A DNA stretch of 64,000 nt from Apostichopus japonicus. Lineage: Eukaryota; Echinodermata; Holothuroidea; Aspidochirotida; Stichopodidae. The stretch spans positions 14,351,499-14,415,498 of the forward strand of contig NC_092565.1 of NCBI RefSeq assembly GCF_037975245.1. Direction: 5' to 3'. This document shows, one piece after another, positions 45,548-59,953 of the stretch (the stretch's first letter is position 1; each line of letters begins with the position of its first letter). The notes under the pieces are model-generated. The model was not told where the DNA came from. It was given only the letters and a program-made list of their open reading frames with translations, and made no database searches. A program made the position numbers and the translations under genes.

Positions 45548-48500
45548 ATAATGTGGTTTATGGCAATTTAAAAGTCTGTAGGTGACACAGGACAATGACA
45601 CAATGAGAGTAGACACATGGGTCAGCTGCTATGTCGCTAACCTATATGCCACCTCTTCTATTTCAAAATTTAAACACGATCATGGTGGTGCAAATGCCAC
45701 AATAGTCCAAGTCATCAGCTTTAATATGATTGGTAGGACGAGTCCGATGAAGACCTTCATCTATCCTTCAGCAAACCTTGGATATATACAGTGACAACAG
45801 TAAGCTGTGTTATTTCCCAGTTATAATCCTCTCTATTACATCTCACATTCAATAACTTTGCCATATACACGTACATAATTCATTACTGTGCTATCTTTGT
45901 TCTCATCTTCATTATCACGCTTAACTTGTAAGGTAAACAAAACTTGTTAATGCTATCATATAAAAGTCTAGGATTGATTGGATAAGTTTATTCCAAACAT
46001 GTCCTCATCATGACAAATGGAAGGCAAAGTCCATAATATTACAAACTACCACGCCCCCTCTCCCATCCCCCCTATTTTTTTGCAGCAGTTAATATACCAA
46101 AAAATGGCACCAGGAACAATGAAATTTATTGGCATTAAAATTCAAATGTTCACAAATTTCAACCAAAGATGATAATTAGATTAGATATTTGGGACACAAA
46201 AATTTTTCCTCAGTCGGGAAGCCAAATGGTTTGAACCAAATAATATTGTAGAAGTTGTAGCTATTTCACATCCTGTAGTGTCAGATTCAATCATGAATGA
46301 TAAAGTTCAAATTGTATGTAGAGTACGAATGTAATGAAGAGTTAATCTCGATTGGAAAAACGAAATTGTTGTTTGAATTGTTCTTCCCTTTGCAGTGACA
46401 TATACGATACAGCTATATTTGATCATTTGGAGGATTTTATATTTAAAAATTTCTAGCATAGAGATGACAAAACAATTAGAAAAAAGGGTACTTATATATA
46501 TTATATTCATAGCTTATCGTTTAAAAAAAAATTAAAGGAAAAAAAAAATCTGAAATGGTCATTGATTATTTGGGGTTATTTATAAAAATTTTGCAAAATA
46601 TTTTCACTGCAAAAAATAATTTGAGGAAACTGAAATTAGCATCATAAATCACGCACAGAACTAATGTTCATTTTTCATTAATTGGTGTCAGTTCATCTGA
46701 TAACTACAGACAACCCTGAACTAATTTTACGGTAGAAGTCATTTTACTCATACTTTGCAAGTTACTGTACGTCAAGCCAAAAAATGCAGCATGATATTTT
46801 TTATTCAAAAGAGATAACCTTGTGACAGATATGATCTGCATAAATTCTTCCAAATATTACCTCTCAAGAACTTATAGACTTCTTCAAAAGCCCCTTAAAT
46901 CGTTTTAACAAAGTCCCCAAGGAAGACATCAATTAAGCACATTTTGATGATGTCGATAAAAGAGGGAGGAACTGCTTGCCTCTCAATGGACTCTGGGGTG
47001 CCCCTAGAGTTATTGTCACTAACTACGAACTAAACGCAAGAAGACTTCGCTCCAACGTCAAAACATAAGAAGAAGAATCGCTCCAAACACTATACCCTTT
47101 GGCTACAGTTAAGGTAGTTGGCCAACTAGTGCTAAACTTAATTAGTATTGGATTTCTGAAGGCGTTTTTTTTTTGGGATTCATTTTTTGCTTCCCTTGCA
47201 GGAAAGGTCAAACACCGTTGCCCATGCACCGATACAGCGTCTAATAAGTCCACACAGTTTAATCTTAACGCTACAACTGATCCATCTTATCTTCTTAGAG
47301 GCAGGCTCTGTTTAGATGCTGATGAGCTCTCGGGAGGATGAGTATGCCATAAGCAATCTACAATATGACAGAGATCAGGGTTTTAAGAGGTGAAGCTAAA
47401 CAAACGGATGACCCAAACTGCCTGATTATAATGACGTACAAGTACAGCCAAGAATTGTTAAATAGCGATCAGATCTTTCCCATATGGAGGAATTCATCTG
47501 GCTAAGATGTGCGGTATAAACTTGTCCGATGCTCACCCTGTACAGTACTGCACAATACACTCATTACAAAGATGTGGTGGACTGTCAGTTTATTATGGAG
47601 GATAAGGGGAACAAGGATTACCGATTAGATCCTTCTGGAATAAAGGATCAAGCCTAAATGGGAGATCCTTTGAATGAATACATGAGTATACTCCAGGGAT
47701 CAGGAGGGTTTTCACGATGCAACTACCAGCAAGTGAAGTAAGTTGGGATTGCAAAATGGGTGATGCATGGGGGTGATCATGAATGGGTGATGATGCATGG
47801 GTGATGGTGCATGGGTGATGAATTGGAGATTGTTAGTAACACTGCAATCTGAATTTAATGAAGATAATTAGTCATCAGTGTAGGACAAAGCTCCAAATGT
47901 GATTTTAGTAATCAGAACAGAACTTGGTCGCCAGCTAGCTCAGACGACCGATAAAAATTGGTGTTATACCATTGGCTGTTGCACGGTTAAGTTTGTCGTT
48001 ATGACAACTGGTGCAAGGTATAACCTAGATCAGTTTATACTCTATGCATACAACAACTTAGCTGCTGCTTGTGTAAGATGTACTTGTAAGGTATCTTATC
48101 TGAACATATCTGAACTTAGATACACCTGTTGCACTACATTCATTTTTCAGTCCTTCTTGAGTCTCTTTATCCCCTCTACCCCCCCACCCCCACCCCAGAC
48201 ATTCCATTCCCACCCCTTAACTGAATGCCCTACCCACTGGCCGTTTCATCAATCGCGTACTATAGCAGGTTAAACAGTGATTTTGGCAGTACGTGTTTAG
48301 ATTCCATACATCAGCTAAAACACTACTCAACCGGTCACTTAAAAACCAATATACCATCTTTATGGATATCCATTAACCAAGATTTTATTGTCTCTCTCAA
48401 CGGATTGTTTTTTAAAGCCTGTCAGACCGAGACGATCGGATACGATGAGGGAAAAAAAAAGAAGGTGGAATTGTATCGCTCTACAAGCTTTGAAAAGAGT

Positions 48501-51500
48501 GTTTATGATCAGATTAGGACGGTTGAAAACACATAAACCTGGTGCCATCGAGATTGATTTGTTTGGGTTAACTGATTTTTATCCTGCAATTGTTTTAAAT
48601 TTGTGAACTGGAATCACCTTTCAAAAATTAGACTTGTTCATTGCATTTCGGTTTCTTTACCTCTTTATTTGCATCACTCAGCTGGAGCCTTGAGATGATC
48701 CTCCACTGTAATATTTACTCTATTTCACTCAACTTCACTTTGTTATCTTGTATCTCGTTACACTTTATAGAGGCTATATACATGCTATTAATCCCGAACG
48801 TCTCCTTTTAGGACATGCGACTAAATATTATACTCTCAAAATTCTTGCTTGATGAGTTATCGATGAGTGACAGTATTTGATTTCGTGTTAATCTTACAAT
48901 AACTACCTCTCCTACCTTGCCAAGTAAATCTAGCTATATACAGTTATAGCTCAAACACTGAACATAAAAATCTTACGATCATCCCACCCCCCCCCCCACT
49001 CGTTATCTCACCCAATTCTTCTGTCACATGGGTACACACTTCTCTGTTCCAACTTTACTGCATGGGAAGTCCTGCAACGGCAATATTCTTGGCAAATTTT
49101 AAACTCATAATCTCAGTCATTTTCATAACATATTCTGTGCTCGTTCTCTAATAATACAGTGCAATGGTACGCAGCTTACCTCATCTGTGTTGACCTCTCA
49201 TGACCAATGACCTCCACCAAAAACAATAAGGTAATTACCCTATGACTAACTTTACTTAATACCTATCAGCGACATAGTTAAGCCAAAGAACTGTAAATCC
49301 TGTTTAGAAGGCTTCAGACATTTTACTGCTGTTTTCCTAACATATGATATTAGTTTAATGCACTCCAAACTCTCCCCTCCCCCCCCCCCCACAGGTAAAC
49401 AAAATACAAGTCAGAAATCAGATTTAAGGTTAAATCGACAACAAACAATTTATAGGGGGATACTACATTTAATCCAATCAGATACCAGCATGTACATAGA
49501 TTCACACACACATACAGTACACACCCAGATCATGACTGGTCATGCACATAACATTCCTTGTGCATTCAAAGTTCAAATAAGGAATCAAACTTAAATTTCA
49601 AACATAGAACTAAATCCATAATGTGACTTAAATTGTCACATTTCATTTTTCGTGAGTGAACTTTATATTTTCTAGCACAGTGTAAATCTCACATCACCAA
49701 ATCTAATTCAAAGGTAACCATTAGTTTTCAGCTCACACACCTCCGGCTAATTCCAATTATAGGTTAACATTGTATCTATATATTGTACCTTTTCTATATT
49801 TTGTCCTTTTGCTTAAAATCTTCTTACCTTATCTTCTTTCGTCTTTTCTGTATGAACCGTGCAATATTATCTGCCCAGCTTACAAGGGTGTAAATATGCA
49901 TAAAATACTGACAGAAACCCACTATACGAAACCTGTTAACTTGGATATCAACTTACCCAGAATCCACGAAACATGAAGACTAGAAATAATAAATGCTGAC
50001 ACGTGTGTACCCTAACTATTAAATACTGCTCCAATTTGCAGACACTGAAAGATGGGAAGCCCCTCAGGACTTCTGCACATCTTCATATATATAAAGTCCA
50101 AATATTTTGACAAGGAGAAAATTGTCAAATTTCACACCAAAATTGAATGGAAATGTAAAGCCTTTCCAGAAAGACTATTGTATGGGAACTACAATGAAGA
50201 GCCGCGAGCATGTCCGCTTTGAGGAGTAAATTCACACAGTGCCATGTTTACCATGCATGAATGGATATATATCATGAGGCATTAGGTAGGGGACCATTAC
50301 ATACTGTATATACACAGTAGCACTGGCATCAGGACAGATATAGTTAGGAATTTGAACGTGCTCGCAACAGAAGAACAATGTACATATCTAAATATCCCAA
50401 GAATCGAGGGACATACTAAAAATGGCCAATTTAATAAAAATCATACCACTCGCTGAACCTTTCTGTTTCCCAGACAAAAAACCTTTTCTATTTTTTTTCC
50501 AGGTCTCAATGTTCTTATGCAAATCCAATGTTTTTGTTAAACAAATGGGAAGTTTAATGATCATAGAAAACAGCCAAAACTTTACTGGTTTGGGTATTTA
50601 TGGATAGGAAAAGATGAAAATTGCACACTAGAAAACAGTGAAGGCTTCTGAAATGGAAGATTTGGAAGGGGGAGGACGTGGGGGCGCAGTGCAAGAATGT
50701 TAACAGTCAATGGAAATGGTACATTAGAGTGCATGCAGTATATAAATACAGTGACCTCTTTGAGGGTCATTGGGGGTCACAGTGCAAGAATGTTAACAGT
50801 TTATGGAAATCGTACATTAGAGTGTAAACAGTATATATAGGGGACAGGTAAGAGAGAAACAAAGTAAATTATGTGCTTCTATTCAAGTTAATTCAAGTTA
50901 ATACTCTTCCTTCCAGAGTCAGCCACCAGGTAGTGTGGATCCAGAGATGTGCGAGAATGGGCCATGGACACCTCCTCTTCTCAACCCCCACAAAAAACTT
51001 TAAAAAGTAGTAATTTGAATTATAGACCTTATTTATACCTAAACATGCCTCAAAATGAACCATTTCACATTAAATATTTGTATGACACCCTCTACTTGGG
51101 CCCAGTCAGCTTCAACGACCGCAGGGCAAAACTCCCCCCCCCCCCCCACCCTTTTAAATTCTGGCATCTGCCACTGACATCTCTCCACTCTTGAAAGCCT
51201 GAAAGGCAATAAAACTAACCAACTAACTAATATATATATAATAGTATACAGTAGTATAAAGCCATATATATTATTTCTTCCTGCTCTCTTTATGTTGTAT
51301 CTGTGGTAAGATTGAGGGTAAGTAAATATTCATCTGAACAATATATGCAACAGGAGACAATTGGAAACACACTCATCATAGTCTAGCCTGTTTCCTCCAC
51401 CTGCAACCAACTCCCCCACCCTCCCCACCCTCCCCCACCACCATCTGTAATCCTCTTCATACTCGGAACTTTTTCCAAACCACAGAGATTAAACTTAATA

Positions 51501-53955
51501 TTTAATTAATTAAAATTTCAAAGATTTGGCAATGACAATTTATGAAAGACTATACATTACAGTGAATGTGTGGGACACAAAATTTCCATGTAACATTTTA
51601 ATACTCACTTTGAATAGTTTAAATCAACAGTTCTATATACACACAAACATTCCAAATGCCTTCATCCACAAAAAGATCTCTCTCATAGAAAAGGGGATGA
51701 ATCCAGGCAATGTATATATATTTACATGACTTGCTCAAAAGTGACACAAAAGCAACGATTTGTAACTCAAAACCGCAGCTTTTAAATCAAATTTTGTCGA
51801 ACATGCATCTCCTCGTACAATTACAACAGAGACGGTCACAGGGTCTGGCCTTCAAAATCTGATCAAAAAACATTTTAAGGCGCTTCTACGAAAAAACTGG
51901 CAGGCAATTGAATTTAATCTAAGGAAAATTCAAATTTGATCTAAAATTAAGACCTAGAGTATAGTCGCCAAGGAAGAGGATAGAATCTGAAGATAGATGC
52001 GTCACGGCCTTGAGTTGGAATTGCAAATGACAGGAAAGACATTTGTAAAAGTACATGCATGGCCTGTATTACACGCAAGCAGAGAAATTTCTGACACAAA
52101 TTATACGCACAATAAATTTGTATGTTTAAAAGGCATGTTCATGTATGTACTGTACAAGCTGTTGCCAACTTAATTTATTTAAAAAAAAATTGATTGCATT
52201 TTCTTTCTTATGTGGGTCGCATGTAAGTTGAAGGCCTCAACAAGTGAATAGCTTTAGTTTAAATCATTAACACAAAAATGTAAATTGGGTCTGTGTCGGT
52301 TGTTTAAACATATTACAGACTTTCACATGCAGAATATAAGTGGCAAATGTTTAACATGTTGTAGGTACTTACATTCAAAATGTTCAACGCGCACAACTTG
52401 ATAAATTAACATATTTTATCGCCATAATTATGCTATATAAGATGTTCAAGTGATGGTCATTCGTGCACATTCTGTGACAAGAATATTAAAAGTATACTAA
52501 AAGCATTTGCCTTTATATCAGTGACTCTGATGCTGATTTTAAATTTGGGTAGATGGGGAGGGGGAGAGGAATGGGGAGGGAGAAGGGAGCAGTAGAGGAA
52601 GCTAGGAGTCAGATAAATTTTCACTATTGTTAAAGATGTCGCTTACAGCGGCACAGCTTTTAGTAATTTTAGCAGAACAAAACTTGGGCTATAATGAAAA
52701 CTAAATAACCTACAAAATGAAATCCACATAAACATTCTTAAAATTACTGCAATTTTCCCTCAGTTTACCCAAATTCTTTATATGTGCAGCTTATAATGAT
52801 GCCAAAAATGTGTAGCACTTTTTTTTCCATTGATGTAGTTTTGCACAGTTTTCTTTGGTGGGTGGTAGGGAGAAGGATAGCAGGGGGGAGGGGGAAGTGA
52901 CAGACCACATCCACTCCAGATACTGACAGGATTTATCATCATTTTTTCTTTTCTTGTCAACATTATATTACACTAGTTTTAACAATTTTAAGATACTGTT
53001 GTCTCTATTTATCATACTATAAGAACACTATGACTACTTGTGGGCATATGCCCTTCTGTAACTACCACAGAAAGGCTAGGTAACATTCCTTTGCCAACAA
53101 GGTTTCATTTAAATATCTATTCAAATTTTGCTTCATTTCACAAGTTTGTGTTTAGCAGATTGTGCCACACTTTCATATCATTAGAAGACATGTCGCTACG
53201 GTGTATGCTATACGATAAAGCTCCAAAATGCCAGAGATATGGTGTGTTTGACATACTGTATCTTTCCGGTGAATATGATTTATAATGTATGAAAAATGGA
53301 TGTTAGACCATGATTGAGCATACTTTACCGGTGAAGTTAATTACGCTTACCGAGGTGCGCATCTTGGGATTCACATTACGTAAAGAAATGTAATTATAGA
53401 CAAAAACATGAGAGAGCTGAGTTTAAGCCGTGACACCTTAGTAGAGCCAAATGTTTAATATGTGCCAACTTTGTGAAATTGCTCTCTACTGGGATGTGTG
53501 AAGTTATTTACAATACAAGCGTTAGATAAGAGTTGCTTTTAATATACTTTACAGAAAAATCTGGTAATTCACAATTTAAAGAGCGGGTCAATAATAAAAC
53601 TTGTTAGGTCTTTCAAAAGTCAGGCTATCAACTGGCTCATTGCCAGTGGATTTTGTAGGCACTAGCATACTGTAGCTTATAAGAACATTGAAAAAATGTG
53701 GTAAGTCTGGTAACAACAATTGTCAATCGAAACGTTGCATGATTTTTGTACCTAACATGGGCCTCCTCCTGTAGCTGCTGCTCCAATCTACGATACAGTA
53801 TTATCGATGTGTGCTGCAGTTTGGGGAAAATACCTGTGGCAACTTGGATGTTAGGCCAATCAAGACAAGCGGCTTAAAAATTGTGAAATTCTAGGCCCGA
53901 TGGTATGATATGAAGATGAATAAAAAAAGACGAACCAAAGTCATCGGGTACAAAA
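45548..53955. other. Gene-poor stretch
   Basis: No gene recognised over 8.4 kb; the open frames present are short and lack family resemblance. It contains C-runs (48180-48200, 48988-49000, 49375-49391, 51136-51150), a GATGCATGG(G/T)TGATG repeat near 47758-47822, a TTTGACCTCC-type repeat near 49190-49235 and a duplicated ~89-bp segment at 50679-50840. Confidence 0.5.
50679..50840. repeat. Two-copy ~89-bp duplication
   Basis: GCAGTGCAAGAATGTTAACAG ends one copy start near 50688; CAGTGCAAGAATGTTAACAG recurs near 50779. Both continue into TTAGAGTG and CAGTATATA text. Between them lies TGACCTCTTTGAGGGTCAT, an imperfect palindrome. Confidence 0.75.
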
Positions 53956-54010
53956 CTCAGAGGGCCAGACGTTTCGATTCTAGCAGGGTCTCTTTTCAAA
54001 CTGAAAGAAA
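53945..54010 (-). mobile_element. Penelope-tail-like dispersed repeat
   Basis: Plus-strand GGGCCAGACGTTTCGATTCT followed by AGCAGGGTCTCTTTTCAAACTGA is a diverged match to the tail at 6690-6735. Only the tail is present. Confidence 0.5.
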
Positions 54011-57000
54011 ACTGCCTTTATTTAAGTATAGTACACATAGACAAATAGATAGGAAACTGTAGCTGTTCAATTATGTCCCTCTAAATTTGTACATGTATTT
54101 ATCTACAGAAGGCCCTTTTGCAATAGATAAACAACCTCCTGAAAAGTTTTTTCTCTCTTTAAAATTTAATTTTTTTATTTGATGAAATTAAAATATGTAT
54201 GAATTTAAAACCTCTGACTTTGCCATTGTACGTATCAAAACCCAGTTGAGATGTGCAATTGAAGTGCGGTTTCAGCATATATGTAGTACGTCAACTCGTA
54301 TTTCTATTAGGAAACCTTACTTATTTCTATAAGTAAACCTTACTATTAGATATATATCATACAAAGACATGATTTGTCAATACCACTGAGAGTGGAATGT
54401 CCAGTAGAAAGAAAAAGTAGTTATGTACCACACAGTCAAGATCTACTGTAACAAACTGTTGTGGATTTTCAACTTTCCAATCAGGTAAACGAGACAACGG
54501 TTATTGATTTGAATCATTCTTGATAGGAAAGCAATGTCCACTCACAATTCGATTCAAGGGGCTGGGAAGTTCGCTCAAGCTGTGCGTCCACTCCTTGGAA
54601 TCCTCTGTCTAGCAGTATAGGATAGCCGTGGAAACAAGGGTTAGTAGCCTACGTATACTGTAGGTCAGGATAGCCAAAGCAGCCTGGGTTAGCAGCCTAG
54701 CTAGCCTGGGCTAGCCGAAGCAGACGGTAGTATTATTTATTTACATATTAATAAACCATATACTTTTTGTCATTCGTACACATATCTTGCCTGAATGTCG
54801 TTAAAAATAAAGTCCTACTGTGCTGTACTTAATTCATCACCCATACGAAAAATATCCATTATTTTAAAACCACTGACTTGCAATTGTGTCTAAACACTTT
54901 TGTTGTGCAAACTTACTCAAAAAACACAATGTTGAAACTAATATAAAATCAGATCAGTCACAAAGTAATCCAAATAGAGCCTGAAACCATAGCAACCTTA
55001 ATACCCCAGCAATGCAACAGTTAACAGCCAATATATATCTATCCTGAAATAAATACAACAAGAGCATAATATACCCCCGTCAGTCCTCTAAATTATGCTA
55101 AAAGTGAGAGGCAGTTTCTCCCCGGTGTTCTAAGGAACTCAGCTGGCTGAATTCCCTGCTATATCCCTCGGGTGATATATAAGGATAGATATCGGCCAAA
55201 ACTTCATTTCGCACCGAGAACCTCTAAACTTTCTTGCCTGCTATAAGGCTTTCAACGATGTATAAGACTTAAAGAGGTAGACGTTACGTAAATCATAGAT
55301 CTTAATCATTCTGAGCTCAATTGGAAAACTAAAAAATAAATAAATAAAGGAAAAAAAAGACCTGGGTAGTTTTTAAAATGTGAATGTTTTTTTTGACATG
55401 ATTTACGGGGGACGTTACACAGGAATCTAACATACTAATTTTCACAACAAAACATCAAGTCTTTGTAGGTTATATAAGCCAACAACACTCTCAATCCATA
55501 TGCTGTGCTACGACACATATCTGACTTGTATATTGAGTCTGTACTGGTATTAACAAATTTGTCTCTTACTTGTTCTCACCCTTGTGGAAACTTGTACTCA
55601 TACTCTGAGCATTTTTCAAAAGCCTCTCAGGGTATTTACTTTGTAAAGTGGCTGCCTGCCTCTTCTTTTTTTTTGCGACTGCCTCACAAAAATATTACTC
55701 ACATCGCTGCCTCACTGTTTCAGAGAAGGAATCCAAATATAAAATGATTGCAATCCAACTTTTTTACCCCATGCCATCATCTGACATTTAAAAAATTAGC
55801 TGTGAATACTAAATTATAGTAACAAAATAAAAGTTCTTTCGACTATTTTAGCACAGCATTTTTATCTAATTTATTGTTAGGATGACTGACATTTAGATGT
55901 TCAACAAACATGCCCCCAGACTCCCCTCCCCCAGGTACGCTCGCGCCCTCCAGTGTCACAAGCCAGCTATCCCCTCTCACAGGAGAAATCCCAGGGGAAA
56001 CCCCTGAATCTAAGTTCTCCCATCACTTACGATTTAAACCATATTCTTCTACTCGGAACAAGCGAAACTATACTTTGACTCATACTTCTACTCCTGCACT
56101 TTATTTAACTTCAAGTCATCCATACATACTGTTGCACATAAATAAATCAAGGCAGTTCTTCTTAATGTCATTTACTATATAGTATGGCTAAACTATACCA
56201 GTCAGTAATCGGGCACTTACCCAGGCGAGAATAAACACTTAATGTGATTTAGATGCATGTGGTTGCATAAATGGCAAATTTCTCAAAATTGTAAAATAAT
56301 TGGATTGGAACTAGAGAGAGAGAGAGAGTCTAGAGAGAGAGGGGTACATAGAATTTGCCAAAGTCAATGCAAGGAGTAATTAATTTGTGTAAACAGCTTA
56401 TTTAAAAGTTAAATAGTTTTGAAAACCAAAAATAGATATGTGTATCAAAGAAATATAACCTATATCGATATTATATCTCATATTGTTTGGTTTTTTTATA
56501 ACCAACTTATTCAATTCAATTTTCACATCATTTCATTAAATATAATATTTATTGATAATCAGTATTGTAATCTGTGGATCATGCACACATTTTGTTTTAC
56601 TGCTTTACTGCTTTTCAGTAAAGAACTTAAAACCAAATTTTAATTACTTATTTGACACAAAAAACAGATATAGACAAAAACACGGTTCAGACCTAATATG
56701 AGAAAGCGCAACAGTGCCTGGCATAGAGTGATTAGAGATTTGCGTACAGTAATCCCTACACATATATGCAAATACCCAAGGCTTTAACTCATAGTCAAAC
56801 TGAAATTTGTCTTATTAACTTCTAGGAATTATTTTTTCTATTTACATCTACTTAGGTTAGTTTGTGAGGATATTTGAACGTACAGTAGACCAACCAACCA
56901 TTGAAGAATATGCCTCACTTTCAATCGAAAAGGTCATCTATTCTGGTTAAAAAAATATAAAAAAAACATTTTAACTGACTTTTTTTCACTTTCTGTAGAA

Positions 57001-59160
57001 TTTTTTCCAGACATGGAATTAAAATACAACACCGTCAACAAAATGAACTGATCCAAAGCGGATCGAGAATTTAAACCGATAACGACAGAGAATTTTTCTT
57101 CCCTTCACGATGACAAATTTATGTAGCTTCTAGCTCGTACATTCTCCAGGAAAAACGAAAACAGCCCAGAGAATCAATTCTCTTTATTTAAAAATGTTGG
57201 CAGCAGCGGCATATCCCTCGCTAATTCTCATGACATATGCTTACTGTTGGTATCGCGATGGCATCGTTTAATCAATAAACCGTGTGACGACGAGTCGCGC
57301 TAGAACACAGACACTACCCATCTAATTTATCTAGGAAGTGTAAAGTTAAATTGATTTCTTTCGTGCCTCCTGTCAAATATATATATATACAAACAATGCC
57401 ATATATGTCTGATGCTAACACATGAGAGAAACAACACAGCTCATTTTGAAAGATGTGAGCGTGGAAGCTTAAAAGCGCTCTCGATAAAATATACAACTTT
57501 GGACTTTTCTTTAAATTCTTGTTTTCAAAAGTTTTGCCCCAAATTGAAAGTTTGAAATGAGACTGGGCGACGGAGAGTGAAATGTCTATACTGTCAAAAT
57601 GTTTATCTAGACCTTGCGTATGTTCCTGAAGTTATCTTTAACCAATTTAATCACTTTATTAGTTTTGAAAGGGAGATTGGCATTCAAAGAAATTATTAGA
57701 AATAAGTATTGCCTGTAGATGAAAAGCAAAACAATTGAGAATATTGGAGGTATAAGTCACATTCTCCCAATTCTGCCGCCTCAAAATGAAAGGATATATA
57801 TGTAAGTAAAAAGCTGTTTGAAGAAATGTCGAGTGTCATCGCACCGTTCTGTTTACTCAGGATTCAGCGCCTGTTACAAATACCAAAGCAAATTACATGC
57901 ACCCAATGTTAACCCCAACAAGTAATATTGAGTATCAAAGATAATCTTAATCAATTAGTATTTAAACAATTCGGAAGGATAATTATTAAAATTGCAGATT
58001 GATAACATCTTGAATTTAAGATGATTATTGTAGTGTGCGTGCATGCTACAATATTTGGCATTACTGGCCAAGTGAACGATACCTACATGACTGGACGTTG
58101 GAACTTAAAGTTTCATATAGTCTTTGTACATTTGCAGTTTCAGTTTCGCTCCTATTTTTTCCTTTTTTTGTTGTATATTCCAAATTTCACCCGGACACAG
58201 AGCATTTAAGTATTCTTTGAAATTGTCCATGTTTCTAAATATGTTTCCAGTCATGTAGTTTAGGTGGATATGAAAGTGCAGATGTAGATTGGAGACAGGT
58301 TATTAAGAGAGGTATGTAAAGTAACTTCAGAGATCTAATGTAATTTGAGTTTATATCTTTCAGACAAGTTAGGTGTCTTCATACAACACTGAGAGATATC
58401 TAAGCTGACAAACAGACCTCCTTTAACACTGAACACCCTTCAGGCTAAGCTTATTAACGACACAAGTAGGCCTGTGAACTGTTCACATGCATAATAGCAT
58501 TTACCACGCTGAACATACACAAAGCTATATATTACTGGTCAAAATATCCGATATATTCGACAACCCAGCTCAACAAAGGCAAAAAATATCACAGGAAACT
58601 TACCTTCCACCTGAGTCCATGAATGCAAACTAGCTTTATCAGAAATACTATCCTTTCTTGTTGTGAACAAATTACTTCCCACGGTAGCAAGAATTACACA
58701 AATATTTACAGGCCTCCTTCATTTCTTGCATGCATTTTTGGGGAGAAAACAGACCAGAAAAGCAACAAAAGTATAACCCATAGGGGGTAGCATCAAGTTT
58801 TGTGATTTGTGTGTGTATTTATTCTCTGCTTGATCAGTCTATAGGTCAATGGGTGATAAAGAACTACCCTGATACTATGTGTCCAGTCAAGCGCATCTCT
58901 GGAACAAAGGTAAACTTGACTGCTGACCCTGGAATTGATCAACTTCAAACCAATAAGCAGTACAATCGCAATTAAAACCTCGCACCGTATATATTGACAC
59001 AGTATTCACAACAAGATAAGAGAGTGTCTTCTGCATTCCATTATAACTCACAGAAAACGATGTCTGTAATCACAGCCTATTTAAAATCATCTCTTTCAAA
59101 GTGTGCCATGTCGTTTTCCAATTAATTGCATTAATTATAACAATGACGTACAGACACATG
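54011..59160. other. Gene-poor stretch
   Basis: No gene recognised. It contains a CTAGC/AGCCTGGG-rich cluster at 54645-54725 and a (GA)n microsatellite at 56311-56341. AT-rich elsewhere. Confidence 0.5.
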
Positions 59161-59169
59161 CTTCTTTGT

Positions 59170-59490
59170 AACCATTAAAGACTGGTCTCAACCAATTCAG
59201 ACTGGTTTCAACCATCGCATATTGCAGGTCCTAATCATTGCAGACTGATTTAACCATTGAGGCTGGTGTCTTAACCATTGTAGGCTGGTCTCTTAACCAT
59301 TGCAAACTGGTCTCAACCATTGCAGACTGGTCTCAACCATTTTAGACTGTAGGTCTTAATCATTGCAGACTAATTTAACCATTGAGGACTGGTCTCTTAG
59401 CCACTGCAGACTGGTTTCTTAACCACTGCAGACTGGTATCTTCACCATTGTAGGCTGGTCTCTTAACCATTGCAAACTGGTCTGTTATGT
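59170..59490. repeat. ~21-bp minisatellite (AACCATTGCAGACTGGTCTC type)
   Basis: About 14 imperfect units of the form CATTGCAGACTGGTCTCAAC and variants (TTAACCATTG, AGGCTGGTCTCTT) run head to tail. Confidence 0.9.
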
Positions 59491-59879
59491 ATATAAATGA
59501 TGATGTCGCTTTAAGGTAGGTTATGTGTATTGAATGCGAAAGTTGAATACTTAGAAATGATTGAAGTAAACAGATCATTTCACTGGTTTCCAAGCTCAGA
59601 GAAACTGTCTTTCACATAAAATGCAGTATTTACTCCGTGCCAGATTCAGCGATTTCAGCTGAGGACTTTATAAACGGCAGATATGGTGAATGTTTCAAAA
59701 CCTATGATTAATTAGTCCCAAAAATAAGTTTTCATTAGCAATAGCGGGTATCATATTCAGTATTAAACTTTGGGCGGTTGAATAAATCTGCAGGATGAAT
59801 GAAGGTTACTAAGTCACCATGGAAACCCAAAGACTTACTGGTTTGGGATATTTACAAATGACTATATACATGTACATAC

Positions 59880-59880
<1 letters not shown>

Positions 59881-59914
<34 letters not shown>

Positions 59915-59953
59915 TATATATATATTTATATATATATCTATATATATATATAT
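59881..59953. repeat. (TA)n microsatellite
   Basis: Over 70 bases of TA with a few A/T and C interruptions; self-complementary. A second shorter one lies at 60715-60752. Confidence 0.95.

Noticed and set aside
47899-48536. Open stretches of about 100-125 residues
   Set aside because: No recognisable family, low-complexity proline end over a C-run and no splice-consistent continuation.
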